From the NCBI RefSeq assembly GCF_037975245.1, contig NC_092583.1, forward strand, positions 12,953,264 to 13,017,263: a stretch of DNA of 64,000 nt. Direction: 5' to 3'. This document shows positions 59,171 to 64,000 of the stretch, piece by piece; positions within the stretch are counted from its first letter, which is position 1; each line of letters opens with the position of its first letter. This stretch comes from Apostichopus japonicus. Lineage: Eukaryota; Echinodermata; Holothuroidea; Aspidochirotida; Stichopodidae. The position numbers and the translations under genes were made by a program. The notes below the pieces were generated by a model. It made no database searches and was not told the DNA's origin. It was given only the letters and a program-made list of their open reading frames with translations.

Positions 59171-61816
59171 CTGTTGGAGATAATGAAATAACCAGACATT
59201 TAATTACTTTAGAAACCATTCCGTGTCGCAAAATATGTCGTCACATAACGAATTGATTTACACATGAAAGATATATCAAGATAGAAAAGAAGAGAACAGA
59301 AAGAAAAATCAAATAAAGATGGCTAATTGTTAAATCATGATCTGGTAAATTTCTGGCAAGTAATGCCAGTAATATTCTGGTAACGTGTCACTACTCTAAA
59401 GCACATGGATATTTGCTCATGTCATTTAGCAGTCAGTAAGTAGCCTTGAATGAATTCCATTGTCGGTGATAAGGGATAACTAGAAGGCCTGGAGGTTAAC
59501 TCAAGCTGTATATGGAGACAGAGAAAGATGCAGAGAGGTGGGTGGAGAGAAAGGGAGAGGAGGAGGGTAATGCGGTTGGTGTTTTGTACCAACCATATCG
59601 AACCTCCAGAGGACACTCGGCCCATTGATTTTCGATCGTCCTTATCTACCGCTGTGTCACTTTCCCAGTAGACCCCATATTACGAACCCAAACATGTGCA
59701 GCACATCTCTGGAGCCCACCTAGGAATGCGCTACCGAAATGAAATCGGCGATGGAACCCGGTCGGTGCGATAAATCACATGATATTGTTTGTCAAATGGT
59801 GAAAATTGCATAGCTAAAAAGATAATAGTGCATTTGGGACGCGAAGCGAACTAAATAGTATACTAAACGTATACGCGTTGTTAAGTCAAGTCGAGGGAGG
59901 GAGGGGGGTCAATGCTCTGTAAGCGTTTAAACACTTACACACACACGCATTCTTATTTTATGATATCCAGCTGGGTACTGACAATATTTCTTATCAACAT
60001 AATACGATACTGCCTATAATCATTCCTAAATTCCGTTCTAAATTTGTACCAGATTCACTAGGTTTTCTATTTTCCCCCACTGAATAACAACGATAACAAC
60101 AACAACAATTAATAATAATACATTTTTCAATGAAGCAATGACGCTTCGTTCAATGAAAATGAAGCTTCAATCACAAAAAGGTCTGCATTTTTACCGCCAC
60201 GATTTAAGTGTGCAATAAAAAATCGCTCACAGTTTTTACATTTTCCTTCTTTTTTCCCCTGTACTTTCTGACCCTCCAAATTAGTCACGAGAAAGTTAAA
60301 CAATAAACCGTTTCGATCAGGAGGAAAGTTCTTAAAAGTGTTGAAGGATGGTCCGTAAACTACACCGTACAGACCGCAACATGTAGGATATTGCGATTTT
60401 CTATACCTCCTCACGATACCTTCGCCCTCTATTCTACCACCCTATAACCTTCTTTACCCCACCCACCCCCCCCCCAACACCTCCGGGTCACGGCGAATTT
60501 ACGATGGTTAATTCTTGGTTATATTATAAGGTAGGTCAGTGTCTTCTCAAGTCATTCGTAACACATTTTGAACTCTTTTTTTTATCAATGAGCTGAAAAT
60601 TCCCTTCAGCTTCCAGTCCCAGCATAAAAGTACTCATATTACTCTGTTTCGTCAAATAGCGCCAACAGATACCACTTGAAATTCCAAATGTTTGCCCAGA
60701 TCATTGAAAACTACATGTGGCATTAAATAGACCACCAGTGACTTTTTGCTACTCGGGCATGCCCTGAGCATACAGACTCGGAGACTTAAATGGGTTTTCT
60801 TGAACTTGGGACGTTTTAAACGGTATATTATTGTTGTTAAGAAGCCATCGTATGCATGGGAGACACAATTCGGCGACTGCCCATTGGGAAAGTTTCCGGT
60901 TCTAGAAGTTGCGTGAAAGGCCAAGTTGATTCAAGGAGTTATCTGAATGACCACTTAACGGATTAGCCGTTGGCGAAACATCATGCACTTATATAAAGTT
61001 AAAATTAGGTATTTCAAGCCACTTTTATTTTCCTTCTTTTTTGAAGACAAAAAATGTTTGACGTAACACACACACAAAAAAAGAAGCACATGGAATTTGT
61101 ATAAAAATGTTTGACGTAACACAAAAAACAAAACACACATGGAATTTGTATGTTAAAGGGGCACGATTTGTTACAAAAATTCTACTATTGTAAGCGAAAA
61201 GTAAAGTGAGAATTCATTTCTTTATATATGCGTTTGAAGTGTATGTCGCTTCAACGCAGAAAGTATTCGCACGCTTCTTTTGCAAACGTTCTCCCTTCCT
61301 AAACTACTACTGAGCTTATTTGAAACTGGTAATGCTAATGTAGTCTGTTCCTCATGCAAGCTACCTGTAAGAATTACAAGCGGTAAAGGGAACAGAGCTG
61401 GGTTGGACAGGGTAACCCGGGACGGGGTTGGATGGGGTCACCACGGACGGGGTTGGGCAGGTCACCGGAGGAGGAGAGGGGACCGATGAGGTATGGAGAG
61501 AGAATGTGTCGCAAATAGATTATAAATATTCCGTCGTCGCTCTAAGTCATTGCCCATGCCTGACCCCCTAACCCCAACCCCTTCCCCTGGAAATGCGTCG
61601 AACTGCTCCGTTGATATTACATGTCAATATGCATCTCAGATAACAAGCTCCTAGTGTTGCATGCAGAACTTAGCTATCTTGTTGAATATATCATCGCTGC
61701 TCATGAGCAAATTCGAATTGATTTCCGATCTGCTGAGTCTTCAAATCGCTGCCGACGAAACAATGGATATTGTATGTATTTATCATGCACAGACAAATAT
61801 TATATATATTGGATTG

Positions 61817-62165
61817 CTCATCGCTCCTCAGAGGGTCATCCGGCTGCTCAGAACGTTGATGATTCGAAGAGCAGGACATAAACAGTGAGCAGCTCGGAGC
61901 ATCTGCAACTCCCATATTGTGTGTAGATAAATGTTGATATGCTCCAAACTGCTAACTAAACAGTGACTGCTGCAGATCCTGCAATGTATCTTTTATTTTA
62001 TGTGTTTATATTTTAATTTTTTTTAATTGCTCACGCACACAGAGATAACTATACCATAATGGATAGTCCGCTACTTCTCAGAATAAAAGGTCATACGGCT
62101 GCTCATAGTTGAGATACTTCGAAGAGCAGGACCTACATAGTGAGCAGTTCGAAGCATCTTCAGCT
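61817..62165. repeat. Diverged direct repeat pair, ~100 bp each, 248 bp apart
   Basis: 61817-61912 and 62065-62165 share CTCAGA, GGTCATCCGGCTGCTCA (or CATACGG), CGAAGAGCAGGAC, AGTGAGCAG and GGAGCATCT-like blocks in order. The second copy runs into a perfect 32-bp palindrome. No coding frame is shared. Confidence 0.75.
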
Positions 62166-62184
62166 ACATGTAGCTGAAGATGCT
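62153..62184. repeat. Perfect 32-bp palindrome
   Basis: The left half is AGCATCTTCAGCTACA and the right half is its exact complement. It directly follows the second copy of the repeat at 62065. Confidence 0.93.
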
Positions 62185-64000
62185 AGATTTATTCTGAAAA
62201 TGCTAAATCTGATTTCTGAATGTAGGTACCTGTGTACAAGCTGTATATGTTGTGTTGTGTTGTGTTAGTGTATGTTGATAGTGCAGAAGATTCCTAGCGC
62301 TGACATATCCTTCCGTATTCCATCGGTTCTGCTTCTCAAAATACCTTCCTTTTGATCTCTCTGTTTTCTTGGAGGGGCGGGGGGGGGGGGTGAGACGTGA
62401 ACTCGAAATAAGCTGGTTGTATGTTAGGGTTCAGTGGAGGACATGTTGAATCTCTACGAATAAAGGAATAAACTTACCGGGATCTCGAAAAAGTGCAAGG
62501 AACCAAGAGGACAATACGATATTCTCCACAAAGGCAAAGGCTTGAACTATGTATGTATTCCACAGGTAAACTCTGAAGATTATAACTTCTTTTGTAGACT
62601 TTACTCGGTAAAACCCTCCAAAAAAACAGCATTCATTCAACAGTGTCTGGGATTTTTTGAGCGATCATGGATCTCAAAATCCCATGGCAGTTCGGGATGT
62701 CTTTATTCTCCGGTAAAGGTGTTCGTATAAGGGAAATATTTACCCAGAGTTTATTTTCATGACGCCCTTGGCGGGTAGCCAGTACAATGGAATGGTGAAG
62801 AGCACGCAATGACTTTATGGCTACCATAATTGTTACAAATGTTATGAAGAATAACAAGGATGACTAAATATGGAAAACAAGCGCTATAAGGGATAAAGTA
62901 AGCGAAATCCAACAGGATTGCTACGGGCTTCCCTCGCGGTACAGAAAAAAAAAAGAAGAACGGAGCAGACGACACATATAAAGTTCGGATCATAAATGGC
63001 GCGAAAGTTGGGATGTTGGGTTTTTTAATGAAAATGTTTAAAACCGATAATAAAACACATTTATAATCACGAGGCATTTACGGCATCATGTGCAGTATAG
63101 TCACAAGGCATGAACAGATGATGTAGTTTCTCGTTATAGGGAAATTAAAGAAAATTTTCTCAGGGGAAAATGATTTTCTTTTTGCTTGGCGGAGGGTGGG
63201 ATTGGAGGGGTGAGAGCGGCGGGCTATACCATTGCTTTTAATGTTTGCTTTAGATATATATGTGCAAGACATGGCCTTTATTTGGGGGGGGGGGGGGTTG
63301 GCGTTAACATACCTTAATATAATGATGTTACTGTTTCATTCTATATAAGTTGAATGTTAAATCTCAATTTTTAAATAGCCGAAAATGCATGTGAGGTAAC
63401 GCATCAAACACTTGGATTTTTTTCTATAGCACAAAGAAGTGGGCTGGAACGTGTTAACCTGCATAACCGTGCATATTCATTCCAAGGTTTTATCCTGAGG
63501 GTCTGACGTATGACGATCACATGGAAATTGTCACAATGACCCTGTTTCGAAGACAAAACTTCCTTTTTGTTTGCATTTGATTGTTTTAATGACATCGCAA
63601 TATTTTGTTTTACATGCATCAGATTAACCCTATCTTTGACGAGAAATGCAAACTAAAATTAGCGACACAATTTCGAAGAAAAGTAAATATTCATGAATTC
63701 AATTAAAACACTACAAAGAATATCATCAAGCATATGAATATATTCGTGTTCTTAGACACCGACTGATGTACAAAGGTTCAACGATATTTGAGTCGAATAG
63801 ATTATTTTGTGCCGATCATTTTCCTTTTGTTATTCGCTAAATAAAATGTCATTGTCTTTTCTCTCCCATTTGCGATGTTATATACGATGTCATTCTTTTT
63901 CATGACGAACCCATTCTTTTCAAGATTTCCTAATAAAAGAGAGACAATTTTGTTTTTGGTATTCACTATCCTTAGTTGTTTTTCATCCAAAATTAGTTTG

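Larger units (their letters stand above)
59171..64000. other. Upstream of visible BMPER exons; no gene recognised
   Basis: It presumably lies in the first intron of the BMPER-like gene. I found no signal-peptide exon ending in the required phase. It holds the repeat pair at 61817 and 62065, and a short tandem copy around 61055-61150 (TTTGACGTAACACA and CACATGGAATTTGTAT twice). Confidence 0.5.

Overview
This is a eukaryotic, AT-rich, repeat-laden genomic window with GT-AG introns, long non-coding stretches, many (TA)n microsatellites and several transposon families. The gene content and repeat style suggest an invertebrate animal. I lean towards a deuterostome such as an echinoderm, because the one host gene is very close to vertebrate BMPER in domain order and sequence, but the species is not identifiable with confidence.

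The only host protein-coding gene I can support is on the minus strand: thirteen exons between 59170 and 40307 that splice in frame into about 579 residues. They encode five von Willebrand factor C (VWC) domains, a von Willebrand factor D (VWD) domain with a GDPH site, and a C8-type cysteine-rich region. This is the architecture of BMPER / Crossveinless-2, a secreted extracellular regulator of BMP signalling. The signal-peptide exon(s) are not visible and probably lie beyond 64000. The C-terminal TIL domain expected from vertebrate BMPER was not found; the last exon reaches a stop directly after the C8-type region.

Region by region: 1-6.1 kb is non-coding with simple repeats. 6.16-6.70 kb is a nearly perfect 25-bp minisatellite. 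6.87-7.89 kb holds a hAT-type MITE with an 8-bp target duplication followed by a long foldback element. 7.9-11 kb is non-coding. 11.07-15.1 kb is a complex array of about 0.8-1.4 kb duplicated modules, each carrying an octamer/CCAAT-like block, interrupted by a U2 snRNA-headed SINE-like insertion. 15.5-16.0 kb is a 248-bp tandem duplication. 16-29 kb is non-coding apart from a second hAT MITE (23.28-23.67 kb) and microsatellites. 29.25-32.48 kb is an RTE/BovB-type LINE with an uninterrupted 1037-codon endonuclease/reverse-transcriptase ORF. 34.4-36.8 kb is a SINE cluster: one tRNA-derived element, two headless bodies and one element with a doubled U2 5' end. 40.3-59.2 kb is the BMPER-like gene, and 59.2-64 kb is non-coding sequence upstream of its visible exons.

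The most unusual signal is the repeat family that begins with the first ~43 nt of U2 snRNA joined to an unrelated body. It occurs twice with the head and twice as headless body, and one copy has the U2 head stacked twice. All similarity statements are from pattern recognition, not from a search.
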